Assembly: GCF_900168115.1 (NCBI RefSeq)
Contig: NZ_FUZC01000001.1
Span: 124,001-188,000, forward strand
Source of the DNA: Salegentibacter salinarum
GTDB taxonomy: Bacteria > Bacteroidota > Bacteroidia > Flavobacteriales > Flavobacteriaceae
Length of the DNA stretch: 64,000 nt
Direction of reading: 5' to 3'
In this document: positions 16,404-26,317 of the stretch, piece after piece
Numbering within the stretch: the stretch's first letter is position 1
How the letters are laid out: every line of letters starts with the position of its first letter
Notes under the pieces: model-generated
Told to the model about the DNA's origin: nothing
Seen by the model: only the letters and a program-made list of their open reading frames with translations
The model's database searches: none
Translations under genes and position numbers: made by a program

Positions 16404-19100
16404 TTATAATTTAATAGTAATTTCCTTTTTCTTGGATCCAAGCTCTATCTGGTATGCACCTCTAATCTTTTTGAATTCCAGTTCCAGTTCTTTATTTGAT
16501 CGCAAATATGCTATAGGTGTGAATTTATCTTTTTCCCTAAGTTGTAATTTAACTTCTTTATTCTTTTCGTTATAAGTAACCTTCTCAATTTTTCCTGCAT
16601 CCAATGTTAACCATAGATTTTCTGAAGCTATAAAAACTTTATTTTTAGCGGCCGTAGTTAACTCAACTTCAACTTCATTATTTTTATTTCGCAAATTACC
16701 TCCAAAAGCTAACCATCCATAATTCTCCTCCTTTGTAATATAAGTAGCAGAATTTATAGCATAGCCGAAAAACCCTGAGCCATAATCCCCTGAATGGTAG
16801 TCTATCCTTAACGTAGAGGGGTAGGAATGAAAAGCAGCCGGGCCAAATCCATCCTGGGTTATATTGGCAATTGCACCCAAGGTCCCCGCATAACCCACTT
16901 TTAGTAAATAGAAATCAGGATTATCGCGGTAAGCCTTTAAAACTGGAATAGCATTTAGTCCGGAACCATAATGATGAATTTGCCTTTCTACACGGGATAA
17001 TTTACCCCCATAAAGAAAATCCCAGTAGCGCCTTGCATTTCCATTATAGGCCCAGTGAGGCATAGTGGGCATGTAAGCCAGGATTGCATTCAAAGTAATA
17101 TCGGCTTTTTGATCGTATCCAAAATAATCACTCCACATATACACTTCTTCCTGACCTGTAGAATCCCAGGGCATTTCAGAGCCAAAAGGATAATTTAATG
17201 ATTTCCATACATCAGCTCTTTTTTTCATTTCGGCTTCAAGATCTCTGGCTAAGTCTGTTAATCCTTCTTCTTGAAGATCTTTAAGAATCATTAGAAACAC
17301 AGTGCCTTCCATTTGGCCATATTGGGCATAGTGGGGCGCCAGTCGGTTCATTGCTACTGCTGTATGATAAGCGTTTTCCAGGTACCATTTCCAATTATGA
17401 TTATCTACCAGGTTTTTTTGATATCTAGCCAACCTGTACATTACCCAATGTGCCGCTGCCACATGAGGATAATTATAAGATCTTCCGGGATCATCGGCTC
17501 CCTTTTTATTCCAGGCCGCCCAGGTATTATAATTTATGGTATCGCTATAAGTACCTTCCGGCATTTTCTCGGGTTCATAATAGAAAATACTTTTCTTAAC
17601 ACCATATTTTAGTTCCCCTTCTGAATATTGGATACCACCCCACATGGTTTCATCGATAAACTTCTGAAGCTTCTTGATTTCTTCTTTTTCTGGCTGAATC
17701 AATTGCTTCATAATTGCGCCAAGCCAACTCCCAGCTCCTCCTTCATCACTTAAACCAGCTACCCATGCACGACTATCCTGGGTTAATTGCTTTTTTGTTT
17801 CATAATCATAAGAAATTACGGAGTTGGTCCTCCCAAAAAGAGTATCAGGTTGATCAAACCATTGTTGTGTCATTAAAAAATTGCCAAAATCATCTACAAC
17901 TTCGCTTTCAGGTTTTATAACTTTATAATTGATACTCTGCTTTAGACCATCTTTATAAGTAATAATTGCGCGGGCGCTTCCCCACTTTTTTCCCTGCACA
18001 TTATATGCTGTAAACCCACCGGGTTTCCTTTCGGCTTCTACTATTTCTATAGCACCTTCCGGTTCAATTTTTATATCTTCAACTGCTTCTGGGTAATTGA
18101 GAAATAACTTTGCTTCTACATCCATTGGCAACACATAGCCTGGGATACCCACAGCGACCGGACGCCCCTCTTCGATAAGCTTATCCTGAATTTGTTCAAT
18201 TCCTGGTGCCAAAACAAACTTCAAAGAGAAATCCTGGGTTTCCCCCGCTTTTAAAGTCAAGGAAGTTGGCTGGTTCCATTGCTCCACGCCCTTCCATTCA
18301 TTTTCCGCATAGGCTTTGGATAATGCCATCCATTCGTGTACCCCTTCAAATACAATACTCCTGTTACTTGGATCATCCAAAAGCGGGCGATAAGCTTCAA
18401 ATGGCATATTCTCTCCTGGCAATACCAATAGGGCCTCGTCTTCCCCGGTAAGGTGCTTTACTTCCAGGTACCCCGCATCCATTCCGATATAAGGATCAAA
18501 AAACACATTATCTGCATGGGTTTCATCAAGGTTTTTTCCTTCTAAAATATTATTAAATGCCATAGGTACTCCCAGGGCCCCTATTTCTATTGGAGTACTG
18601 GCAGGATTTGTTATTTCAAACCTCATTAATAAGCTACCATCTTTTTCTTCGTAATACCTTTTAATTTCCAAAGGATTATCCTCAGGCAGGGTATTGCTTA
18701 GGTCTGAAGCTGCAAGGACGGTTCCTGAGGCCGGCAATGCCTTCACCTTCTTACGATTATATGCCGTAGAAAAAGATGTATATTTTCCATCTTTATCTTT
18801 TATTCTGAAGTTTAAATCCCCTATATAATAAATACTGTCTTTGTCCCTGGTTTCAATTCGCTCCCCCGGGGTGAAATCGAAATCAGGATCGGAATTTGGA
18901 GAAAGCTTTGCTATGGTTTGGGATGCTTTTACCAACTTTAGTGTAAATTCCTCGGTTTTCAATTCAATGAAACCATCTTCCAAGCCTAAAGTTGATTCCC
19001 TATCTTTAATATTATCCCAATAGGTTGATTTTTCCTGTGCTATACCCGTTGCCCCTATAAATAATAGGAATAATAAAATCTTTGCTTTCTTAATTTTCAT
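16404..19100 (-). CDS. Large secreted DUF5695-like protein, probable carbohydrate-active enzyme
   Basis: 898 residues from the ATG at 19100 (a four-codon longer frame needs TTG). A signal peptide is visible (KILLFLLFIGATGIAQ). The N-terminal half is beta-rich and the C-terminal half, from about 430, is helical and Trp/Tyr-rich with patterns of (alpha/alpha)6-barrel glycosidases (NYPHVAAAHWVMYRLARY, then LAPHYAQYGQMEGTVFL). The overall look fits the DUF5695 family from Bacteroidota polysaccharide loci, an assignment made from memory. The ATG lies 11 bases inside the GH51 gene, so it is the last gene of the arabinofuranosidase operon. Substrate unknown; an arabinan or arabinogalactan fragment is a fair guess from neighbours. 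Confidence 0.6.
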   Translation of the reverse strand: MKIKKAKILLFLLFIGATGIAQEKSTYWDNIKDRESTLGLEDGFIELKTEEFTLKLVKASQTIAKLSPNSDPDFDFTPGERIETRDKDSIYYIGDLNFRIKDKDGKYTSFSTAYNRKKVKALPASGTVLAASDLSNTLPEDNPLEIKRYYEEKDGSLLMRFEITNPASTPIEIGALGVPMAFNNILEGKNLDETHADNVFFDPYIGMDAGYLEVKHLTGEDEALLVLPGENMPFEAYRPLLDDPSNRSIVFEGVHEWMALSKAYAENEWKGVEQWNQPTSLTLKAGETQDFSLKFVLAPGIEQIQDKLIEEGRPVAVGIPGYVLPMDVEAKLFLNYPEAVEDIKIEPEGAIEIVEAERKPGGFTAYNVQGKKWGSARAIITYKDGLKQSINYKVIKPESEVVDDFGNFLMTQQWFDQPDTLFGRTNSVISYDYETKKQLTQDSRAWVAGLSDEGGAGSWLGAIMKQLIQPEKEEIKKLQKFIDETMWGGIQYSEGELKYGVKKSIFYYEPEKMPEGTYSDTINYNTWAAWNKKGADDPGRSYNYPHVAAAHWVMYRLARYQKNLVDNHNWKWYLENAYHTAVAMNRLAPHYAQYGQMEGTVFLMILKDLQEEGLTDLARDLEAEMKKRADVWKSLNYPFGSEMPWDSTGQEEVYMWSDYFGYDQKADITLNAILAYMPTMPHWAYNGNARRYWDFLYGGKLSRVERQIHHYGSGLNAIPVLKAYRDNPDFYLLKVGYAGTLGAIANITQDGFGPAAFHSYPSTLRIDYHSGDYGSGFFGYAINSATYITKEENYGWLAFGGNLRNKNNEVEVELTTAAKNKVFIASENLWLTLDAGKIEKVTYNEKNKEVKLQLREKDKFTPIAYLRSNKELELEFKKIRGAYQIELGSKKKEITIKL

Positions 19101-21423
19101 AACTGTTTTCAATTAGGCTAAATTTATAAATGCCTGCACTTTCACGGGGAATGTCAAGCTTATTCTCTGAAATTTGAATTTCAGCTTCAGTAATTTTAAT
19201 TCTTTCTGGATTATCATCATCATTGTACACCATATCATTTTCTCCTGAAATAATATAGGATGTTCCTGTGTTACGTAGGGTATTAGCAGCTTCCTCTATT
19301 TCCAGGACCTGATCTTTGTGGGTTGCATTGACAACTGAAATTGTTAGGAATTCACCATTTTCAGTGATTGTTGCAGCAACGTCCAGCGGTTGAGGATTTC
19401 CGGATAACTCAACAGGCTGTGTACCGAATTCCTTTCGGTATAATTTTAAGACCAGTCCTGTTCCTTCAAGCCAGGCTTCGGTCTTGGTGGTTTTAATAGC
19501 CCCAATAACATTGACGGTTTGAGCATAATTTGCCATATAATAAATATCTGATTGCCTGGAAAACTCGTTCAATCCGGCGGCAATCCCCAGGGCATCGCGA
19601 AGAAAATAACGGGTACCTAAAAGTCCATAAACGTGGGGGCCATACCAGTAATTCCACTCATCCATAGCAATTTTAATATTCTTTTCTTTAATACTTGGAA
19701 TTTCCCTTCTTGCCCTGCGATGTTCCTCGGCAACCTCTTTAATTATTTCCGGCATTTGGTTTACATGGGTTAACAAACCTCCAGCATGCCAATCTTGTTT
19801 GTAAAAATGTTCACTGATGTAGGTCATGTTCTCGCTACAATTCTCATACATCATATCATTCCACATCCCGGGATATCCTACGGCTATTAATTCAATGTCA
19901 GGATCAATATCCCACATTGCCTTAACTACTTTATTGTGTTTTTCAACGTATTCTTCAATAGGCATATGTCCCAACTGCCAATCCCCGAACATTTCATTTC
20001 CAACTGCCCAAAGTTTCACATTGTAGGGATCTGGACGCCCATTCCTTGCTCTCCATTTTCCCATTTCGGTATGCCTGGCACCATTAATGTATTCAACCTC
20101 GTTTGCTGCAAGTTGGGCAGTACCTAAGCCGGTATTCACTGCAATATTGGCTTCAGCTTCAAGAATTTCGCATAACTGCATAAATTCATGAATCCCCACA
20201 TCATTATATTCCAGGCCATTCCAGGCACGTTCAAATCTGGTTGGGCGTTTATCAGGATCGCCTATACCGTCCTTCCAGTCATAACCTGAAACGAAATTTC
20301 CTCCGGGCCATCGGTAAATTGATGAATTCAATTCTTTCATCAAATTGATTACCTCAGGACGGTATCCCTTAATATTAGTTGCAGGCATTAATGAAACAGC
20401 AGCTAATGTAAGTTCACCAGTGCCTATAAAATTAAATTCCAATGATCCGGTTTTGGTATCAGATTCCGCAGAAAATTCAAAAGGAATTTTCTGAAACCCT
20501 ATTTCTTGGTCAATTACAAATGATTTCTTATTTCCATTGAGGGAAATGATAACTTCATTAATTCCCTCACCTTTAAAAACTACTCGCCCCACATAATTTT
20601 CACCTGATTCCAGGCTTAAATTATCCTGGTTTAAGTTTATCTTCTTTTCAACTTGAATAACCGGTAGTTTTCCCTGCGAGTAGGAATAGGAACTATCAAT
20701 ACCCACTTCGCTTGGATCCAGGGAGGCATACCAGGGGGACTTTGGGGTACCCGGGATGTAATAAAACTTACGATCCTCTAACATTTCCGCCCACATTCCG
20801 CCATAAATGGACTTACCCATATGTTCTATAAACTGCCCGTAGATATAGGGGGACATTGGCTCTAATTTCTTCTCCGGTTCAATTTTCACGGTGGGATTTA
20901 AATCATCTGCAGATAATTCTTCTAACCTCAGGTTATCAAAATAAACTTTACCTTTAGCTTTACCACCTTTGCCCAGGATAAGCTCCAAAATAAAACTATC
21001 ATCCATTTCGGTTGAAAATTCCATCTCTACCTTGGTCCAATTGGTAGAACCTTTAAAAATAGTGTCACCTTTAAAATCAAATTTTCCCAGGCGAAAACCC
21101 GCACCAGCTTCCTTACTTTCTCCGGCAACATTTACCGTTTTTATATATCCTGAAACTTTATATTCTGCAAAGGGCTTTACCCCTATTGTTTTGAACCAAC
21201 GCTCCGTAATGAGACTATCTGAATGTAAAATCAAGATCTGGGTGTTATAGTTTTCCGAAAGCGTATCAGAAAATAATTCCGTAGGACTCCATTCTTCGTA
21301 CTGCCAGTCTTTCTCTTTTATATTTTCCCCTTCACGTGGAGAAAGAAGGCTATTGTTTTCTTTCTCACTACAGGCCGAAAAAAAGCAAGCAAGGACAATA
21401 AGAAGCTTGAAGGTAATTTTCAT
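19090..21423 (-). CDS. GH51 alpha-L-arabinofuranosidase with N-terminal carbohydrate-binding domain
   Basis: 777 residues with a lipoprotein signal (VLACFFSACSEK). Residues about 40-170 form a CBM4/9-like jelly roll (AEYKVSGYIKTVNVAGES, then KVYFDNLRLEEL). The GH51 barrel starts near 190 (MSPYIYGQFIEHMGKSIYGG). The acid/base E477 is in AVGNEMFG and the nucleophile E589 in AMDEWNYW, both canonical for clan GH-A GH51 enzymes. It removes terminal alpha-L-arabinofuranosyl residues. The lipid anchor puts it at the cell envelope. It is 19 bases after the DUF885 gene and overlaps the next gene, so it is part of the leftward operon below SusCD. Confidence 0.95.
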   Translation of the reverse strand: MKITFKLLIVLACFFSACSEKENNSLLSPREGENIKEKDWQYEEWSPTELFSDTLSENYNTQILILHSDSLITERWFKTIGVKPFAEYKVSGYIKTVNVAGESKEAGAGFRLGKFDFKGDTIFKGSTNWTKVEMEFSTEMDDSFILELILGKGGKAKGKVYFDNLRLEELSADDLNPTVKIEPEKKLEPMSPYIYGQFIEHMGKSIYGGMWAEMLEDRKFYYIPGTPKSPWYASLDPSEVGIDSSYSYSQGKLPVIQVEKKINLNQDNLSLESGENYVGRVVFKGEGINEVIISLNGNKKSFVIDQEIGFQKIPFEFSAESDTKTGSLEFNFIGTGELTLAAVSLMPATNIKGYRPEVINLMKELNSSIYRWPGGNFVSGYDWKDGIGDPDKRPTRFERAWNGLEYNDVGIHEFMQLCEILEAEANIAVNTGLGTAQLAANEVEYINGARHTEMGKWRARNGRPDPYNVKLWAVGNEMFGDWQLGHMPIEEYVEKHNKVVKAMWDIDPDIELIAVGYPGMWNDMMYENCSENMTYISEHFYKQDWHAGGLLTHVNQMPEIIKEVAEEHRRARREIPSIKEKNIKIAMDEWNYWYGPHVYGLLGTRYFLRDALGIAAGLNEFSRQSDIYYMANYAQTVNVIGAIKTTKTEAWLEGTGLVLKLYRKEFGTQPVELSGNPQPLDVAATITENGEFLTISVVNATHKDQVLEIEEAANTLRNTGTSYIISGENDMVYNDDDNPERIKITEAEIQISENKLDIPRESAGIYKFSLIENSYEN

Positions 21424-21441
21424 TTTGGATGAATCTACTAA

Positions 21442-23136
21442 TTATTTAAAGTCAGTTGAGAATTTCCAGCTCGCTTTATAATCTTCAGGTATTTCTTTAT
21501 TTTCCAAAAGGAACCGAAGCACTGAAACCGGCATCATATTCTCCTGCATAACCCGATCATGGAATTGCTTTTCAGTCCAACCTTTTTCGAGTAATTCATT
21601 GCGTAGGGCATAAAATTGAAGTCCCCCAACCATATATGCCAGCTGGTATAATGGTGGTGTATAAGAAGTTGCAAAAGACCTGCGTACCTCGGCTTTGGCA
21701 TTGGCATTCTCGTGTCCTACTTCATCGACTAACATATCTATACATTCTTGCGGGGTCCATTCTCCCAATTGATATTTAAGGGAAAATATAATTCTTGCAC
21801 ACCTGTGAATTCTCCAAAACAACATTCCCATTTTTTCTTCTGGTGTTCTTGGAAAATCCTTATTCCAAAGGTTAATTTCCCAATAAAGTGCCCAACCCTC
21901 CATCCAGAACGGGGTACCAAAAACACTCCTGTAAGGTTTATGACGGGCATTCATATAAAACTGGAGGTTATGACCAGGCAGAAGTTCATGTTGCACGGTT
22001 GGAAATGAAAAGTTAGGATTGTTTCCCTTCATGCTCATTAGCTTATCTTCGTGGGACATCCCTTGTGTAGGGTAAGAAATACTAATTTCCCAACCACCTG
22101 TAAAGAAAGGGTTCACTTTTTGGCGTTCAGGGGTCATCATGATCATTCCCCATGTCTCTTTCGCCATCTCGGGAAAAGTTATAAGGTCGCGCTTTTCTAT
22201 AAAATCTACCGAATGATCATACAAATCTTTAATTGCTTCCGGTTGCTTACCAGGTTGAACATATGTGTTTTTCACATGTTCCAAAGCTGCCTTCCAGTCA
22301 TTGCCGTAACCCATTTCCTGGGAAGCCTTGATCATTTCCTGTTTACACCACTCAAACTGTTTTTCAGCAGTTTCAATGAGTTCTTCCGGGGTATATGGAA
22401 TAAATTCATATTCCAGGTTTCGAATAAGAGTTTTTCTACCCACCGGTTTCCCAATTATACCACTGCCGTCATCCTTTATACTTTCTTTAGAATAATTTTC
22501 TTTTAAAAAATCTGAATACTTGGTGAGGTCTTCATCTAGAGATTTGTAAGGGGATTCCATCCACCACGTAAAATCAGGGTCATATGCATAATAAAAATTA
22601 TAAGCTTCTTTTAAACCTTGCTGAAATGAAGTAACAATCCCAGCTGCTTTTTCGGCCTTAAGCCAATCCTGGAATTTATCGTTTTCAAGTTGTTTTATTT
22701 TCGTTTGAATAATTTCTTCAGCCTTTTTAAACTGCTGGGCCAACACATTGGCATCTGGCTGTTTTCCCCGCCTCCGCTCCTGGATAAACGGAAATAAAAT
22801 TTCAGTAAAATCCGCTACGGAAGCTACCTCTTCAAAAGCTTTATAATCCTGGTTCAATAAATAGCCTTCTTTTTCAATCAGGTTTTTCAGCAAAACATAA
22901 TCTACCTTTTCAGTTGGTGTAAGGTCCTTAAATTTAATTTCTTTAATCCTGTTTTCCCAATTATCATAAAACCGGAAAAAGCGTTGATAATATTCTTCAG
23001 ATTCCTTAATGGTATAAGTTCCTCTTAGGGCATTTTTATCTGCTTTAAAAGTGTTAATAATATCTACCATTTCATTAGCAGAGCTAACACTACATACTGT
23101 GAGAAAAATTATAAATGTGCAAATGAGTCTTTTCAT
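21442..23136 (-). CDS. DUF885 family secreted protein, putative zinc peptidase
   Basis: 564 residues with a signal peptide (LICTFIIFLTVCSVSSA). The family hallmark is the motif HELLPGHNLQ at H383, a HExxxGH-type metal site, with supporting motifs GGWEISISYPTQG and GWALYWE downstream that fit the gluzincin-like DUF885 fold. The natural substrates of this family are poorly known; some members are annotated as carboxypeptidase-like. Sitting between arabinofuranosidase genes and near prolyl peptidases, it is a candidate for cleaving deglycosylated hydroxyproline-rich peptides, which is inference. Spacing to both neighbours is under 70 bases. Confidence 0.85.
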   Translation of the reverse strand: MKRLICTFIIFLTVCSVSSANEMVDIINTFKADKNALRGTYTIKESEEYYQRFFRFYDNWENRIKEIKFKDLTPTEKVDYVLLKNLIEKEGYLLNQDYKAFEEVASVADFTEILFPFIQERRRGKQPDANVLAQQFKKAEEIIQTKIKQLENDKFQDWLKAEKAAGIVTSFQQGLKEAYNFYYAYDPDFTWWMESPYKSLDEDLTKYSDFLKENYSKESIKDDGSGIIGKPVGRKTLIRNLEYEFIPYTPEELIETAEKQFEWCKQEMIKASQEMGYGNDWKAALEHVKNTYVQPGKQPEAIKDLYDHSVDFIEKRDLITFPEMAKETWGMIMMTPERQKVNPFFTGGWEISISYPTQGMSHEDKLMSMKGNNPNFSFPTVQHELLPGHNLQFYMNARHKPYRSVFGTPFWMEGWALYWEINLWNKDFPRTPEEKMGMLFWRIHRCARIIFSLKYQLGEWTPQECIDMLVDEVGHENANAKAEVRRSFATSYTPPLYQLAYMVGGLQFYALRNELLEKGWTEKQFHDRVMQENMMPVSVLRFLLENKEIPEDYKASWKFSTDFK

Positions 23137-23205
23137 GATATGATCATATAATTTTGACCTATTCCAAGCTTTTTAACTGTCAAGGCGCTATACTGGCTTT
23201 ATTAT

Positions 23206-26200
23206 TTATTTCAATTCAACATCCAGGTAAACGGAATGACGCCCATAGGTTTCATAGAAAGGTTTGAAAACAACTCCGTCAATAGTGAAATGCAATTTGC
23301 CCGGGTCGCCCTCAATGGAACTGCTTAAATCCTTAGCATTTAAAACTACTTTTCGCCATTCTTCCCTTGGTTCACTTTCCTGGGCAGCCAACAATACAGG
23401 ACCATAAAATAAGCTGGCAATATTTGGCTGATCCATAACAGGATCTAAATGAAATGCGAATGGCATTTGTAATTCTACCGTATCACCATCCTTCCACTCA
23501 CGACTAAGTTTTAGGTAGCTTCCTGGGACGGCAGCAATATTTTCCTTCTTACCATTAATCTTTACAAAAAATCCTTTAGTGGCCCATTGGGGCACTCTTA
23601 TATTAAGACCAAACTTCCCATGTCCCCTTATTCTTAGTTGGGTATGATCTTCTTTTGGAAATGCTGTAGTTTGTTCCACCTGTATATCCCGTTCTGTCCA
23701 ATTTAAAGTGGAAGGAACGAAAAGGTTCACATAGAGGGCCTGGTTATCCTTATTCTTAAAATAAATGGAGTTTTGTAATTTGGTGCTGCTTTCAATAGCT
23801 GTCCCGTTACAACATGTAAAACCCTTCATATCCGGATTTCCAAAATGTTTAATGGAGCCGGGGCGGAGTGGGACATGGTATGTATTAGCCGGGCTATCCT
23901 CTGCTACAGAGGCAAGGATATGATTATACAGTCCTCGCTCATAATAATCCATTAACTCTGTGCGCTGATCATATAGGAATAGGTCCCTACTTAATTTAAG
24001 CATATTATAGGTAGCACATGTTTCATTTTGCCCTCCCTCGGAAAAACCATTTTCATAGAGTGTAGCCGGCTGGCTAACAAAACACTCAGCATTTACCGGG
24101 TTTCTAGCACCAGCAACCCCTCCAATGCTGTACATGTAATCATTTTTCGCCTTGAACCAAAAATTATCGGCTACTTGAAAATATTCAGGTGAACCAGAAC
24201 CGCGGTAAGTTTCAAGGGCTCCTACGATTTGTGGTATATGCTGGTTGGCATGCAGTCCTCGGAAGGAATCAACATTTTCAGCCAACCCGTGTGAATGCTG
24301 CGCATCACCAAAGAATACTTTAATATTATCGAATAATTGGGCCCCTTCAAGGTAACTCGATTCATTGGTGATCCTATACAAACGGGCCATTGCCTCGTTC
24401 ATTCCACCGTATTCCCCGGCAATATAGGTGTTCCACATATTGATAAGAGTCTCGATAGGGAGCTCACTTAATCGAACGTTTACCCAATCACTCATCCCCC
24501 TGGCTATCGCAAGGGCTTTCTCATTTCCACTTACTTCATAAATATCCATCAAACCTGCTAAAATTTTATGCAGGGTGTAGTAAGGAGCCCAAACCTGATC
24601 CTCCTGCCCCCCATAAGAGGCTCCGTTCTCCAACATAATAAACTGGTCTGGTGGATAAGCACTAATATAACCTTTTCCCCAGTTCCAGTAATCAGTACGA
24701 ATTCCATCTTCACTAAGATCGGAGTTGTATTCTGATTTACCCGGACCGGTTGGTACAGCGGTTGGGTCAGAAACAAATTCTTCACTCGTTTTCGTTTTAC
24801 GTCCAGAAAGCTGAGATAATTCATACAAGGTATTGACCATATACTCCATCTTCTCCGCAAAATTATCCTTAAGTGATTCATCGTAACCAGTGCTCGCATA
24901 GGCCTGGGCAATAGCTGTTAAATAATGGCCCGTAGCATGCCCTCGCAACTTAGTTTCCTGGCTATCCCATACTCCCAATGGCTCTGCACCTTCCGGCTGT
25001 TCCTGGCCAAAAGCATTACGGAACATATATAAGAAAGAATCAGGATTGGTTTCCGCTAAGGTTAATACAAATTTGTCACGGTTCTCAATAAACTTGGAAT
25101 CATCTCCATTAACATCAGGGTCCAAAGAAACCTGGTTTAACCCGAATGCCTCCAGCCTGCGGTTTGGTGCAGCCGCAGCCTCTACTTTAGCTGCATTAAC
25201 AGTAACCGTGGCTTTTGGTCGTAGATTTGTACCAGGGATTCGACCTTCCACTACATACTTCCCCGGTTTCAGAACTGAACTATTGTCTTTTGGTGCCGGC
25301 CAAAGTACCCGTACCGCAGGTCCCTCTATACCATCCTGATAAACCCCATCCACATAACGGGGTAACCTTGGTAGCTGGCCAACCTCTGTCTCAACCTTTA
25401 GGTCGGGTACACTTTTGAGGTACTTATTATAAAGTTGTGGAGCGGTTTGGGAAAACCTTGGGAGGTTATCTTCCTTTTCTTCTCCTTCATTGACAAGACT
25501 ACTGCCTTCTCCTGTTGAATTATTATATATTCTCGAAACCTGTCCATCTCTCAAAGGAATTCGGTATAACCTGATATCATGCAAACTCGCATTAAGATAC
25601 GGATGCCCGGGCACCAGGGATTTACCGATCAAGAGTGAATTTTTTATTGATTTACTATCGAATAATTCCTGGAGATCTATTGTTGTATTTTCTTTCTTGC
25701 CTATGGGTTTACCATCTAAATAAGCTGTAAGGGTTTGTGAGGGAAAATCAACCACCACCGCCAAATGAACCCATTTATTAGTATTCACTACAGGGGCAGC
25801 CGTACTCTGTTTCTTTTTATCTCCTATAATTACATGAGCCTGGAATCCTTCCTGCTTTTTCGACCCGGTAGGTGAGGCAGAAAAATGGTTCTTCCTACTT
25901 TTACCAAAATCAAAGAATTGCTGATTAGGTTCTGAAGACCGTAAAAACACCCATCCGGTTATACTGAAGGATTCCTCTCCAGTTAAAGCCTCCCCGGGAA
26001 TAGCCATATAAGCTTTTCCTTCACCAGACAGGGAAAGAACTTTACCAAACTTTTCATCATTGACAAACTCATACTGGCCATTTAATTCAGCGTGAAGGTT
26101 GTTCCGGGACCAATCCCTGACATCTCCGTCCAGCACGTAACGTGCTATTAATCCCGTTTCGCCTATTCCATCCAGGATTTGATCACCAGATTGGGCCTGG

Positions 26201-26274
26201 GTAGGAAATATAATTCCAGAACAGGCAACTAAAATTAGGCTTAAATAAATTGGTATTCTATTGGCTACTTTCAT
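23206..26274 (-). CDS. GH127-type beta-L-arabinofuranosidase with N-terminal LamG-like domain
   Basis: 1022 residues from the ATG at 26274 (the six-codon longer frame begins with TTG). After a signal peptide, residues about 40-260 form a concanavalin/LamG-like domain (FSITGWVFLRSSEPNQQF), about 290-370 an Ig-like linker and about 380-1020 the DUF1680/GH127 catalytic part. The metal cluster of GH127 is visible: E751-x-C753 in QNETCATYN and C821-C822 in GFTCCNGTAIESS, one Cys being the nucleophile in the characterised HypBA1 enzyme. These enzymes release beta-L-arabinofuranose from hydroxyproline-linked arabino-oligosaccharides. GH146 is a close alternative. It lies between a DPP and the DUF885 gene. 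Confidence 0.9.
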   Translation of the reverse strand: MKVANRIPIYLSLILVACSGIIFPTQAQSGDQILDGIGETGLIARYVLDGDVRDWSRNNLHAELNGQYEFVNDEKFGKVLSLSGEGKAYMAIPGEALTGEESFSITGWVFLRSSEPNQQFFDFGKSRKNHFSASPTGSKKQEGFQAHVIIGDKKKQSTAAPVVNTNKWVHLAVVVDFPSQTLTAYLDGKPIGKKENTTIDLQELFDSKSIKNSLLIGKSLVPGHPYLNASLHDIRLYRIPLRDGQVSRIYNNSTGEGSSLVNEGEEKEDNLPRFSQTAPQLYNKYLKSVPDLKVETEVGQLPRLPRYVDGVYQDGIEGPAVRVLWPAPKDNSSVLKPGKYVVEGRIPGTNLRPKATVTVNAAKVEAAAAPNRRLEAFGLNQVSLDPDVNGDDSKFIENRDKFVLTLAETNPDSFLYMFRNAFGQEQPEGAEPLGVWDSQETKLRGHATGHYLTAIAQAYASTGYDESLKDNFAEKMEYMVNTLYELSQLSGRKTKTSEEFVSDPTAVPTGPGKSEYNSDLSEDGIRTDYWNWGKGYISAYPPDQFIMLENGASYGGQEDQVWAPYYTLHKILAGLMDIYEVSGNEKALAIARGMSDWVNVRLSELPIETLINMWNTYIAGEYGGMNEAMARLYRITNESSYLEGAQLFDNIKVFFGDAQHSHGLAENVDSFRGLHANQHIPQIVGALETYRGSGSPEYFQVADNFWFKAKNDYMYSIGGVAGARNPVNAECFVSQPATLYENGFSEGGQNETCATYNMLKLSRDLFLYDQRTELMDYYERGLYNHILASVAEDSPANTYHVPLRPGSIKHFGNPDMKGFTCCNGTAIESSTKLQNSIYFKNKDNQALYVNLFVPSTLNWTERDIQVEQTTAFPKEDHTQLRIRGHGKFGLNIRVPQWATKGFFVKINGKKENIAAVPGSYLKLSREWKDGDTVELQMPFAFHLDPVMDQPNIASLFYGPVLLAAQESEPREEWRKVVLNAKDLSSSIEGDPGKLHFTIDGVVFKPFYETYGRHSVYLDVELK

Positions 26275-26317
26275 TATCAAATAAATTTTCAACTATATTA
26301 TTCCTGGTTAAGCGAAG

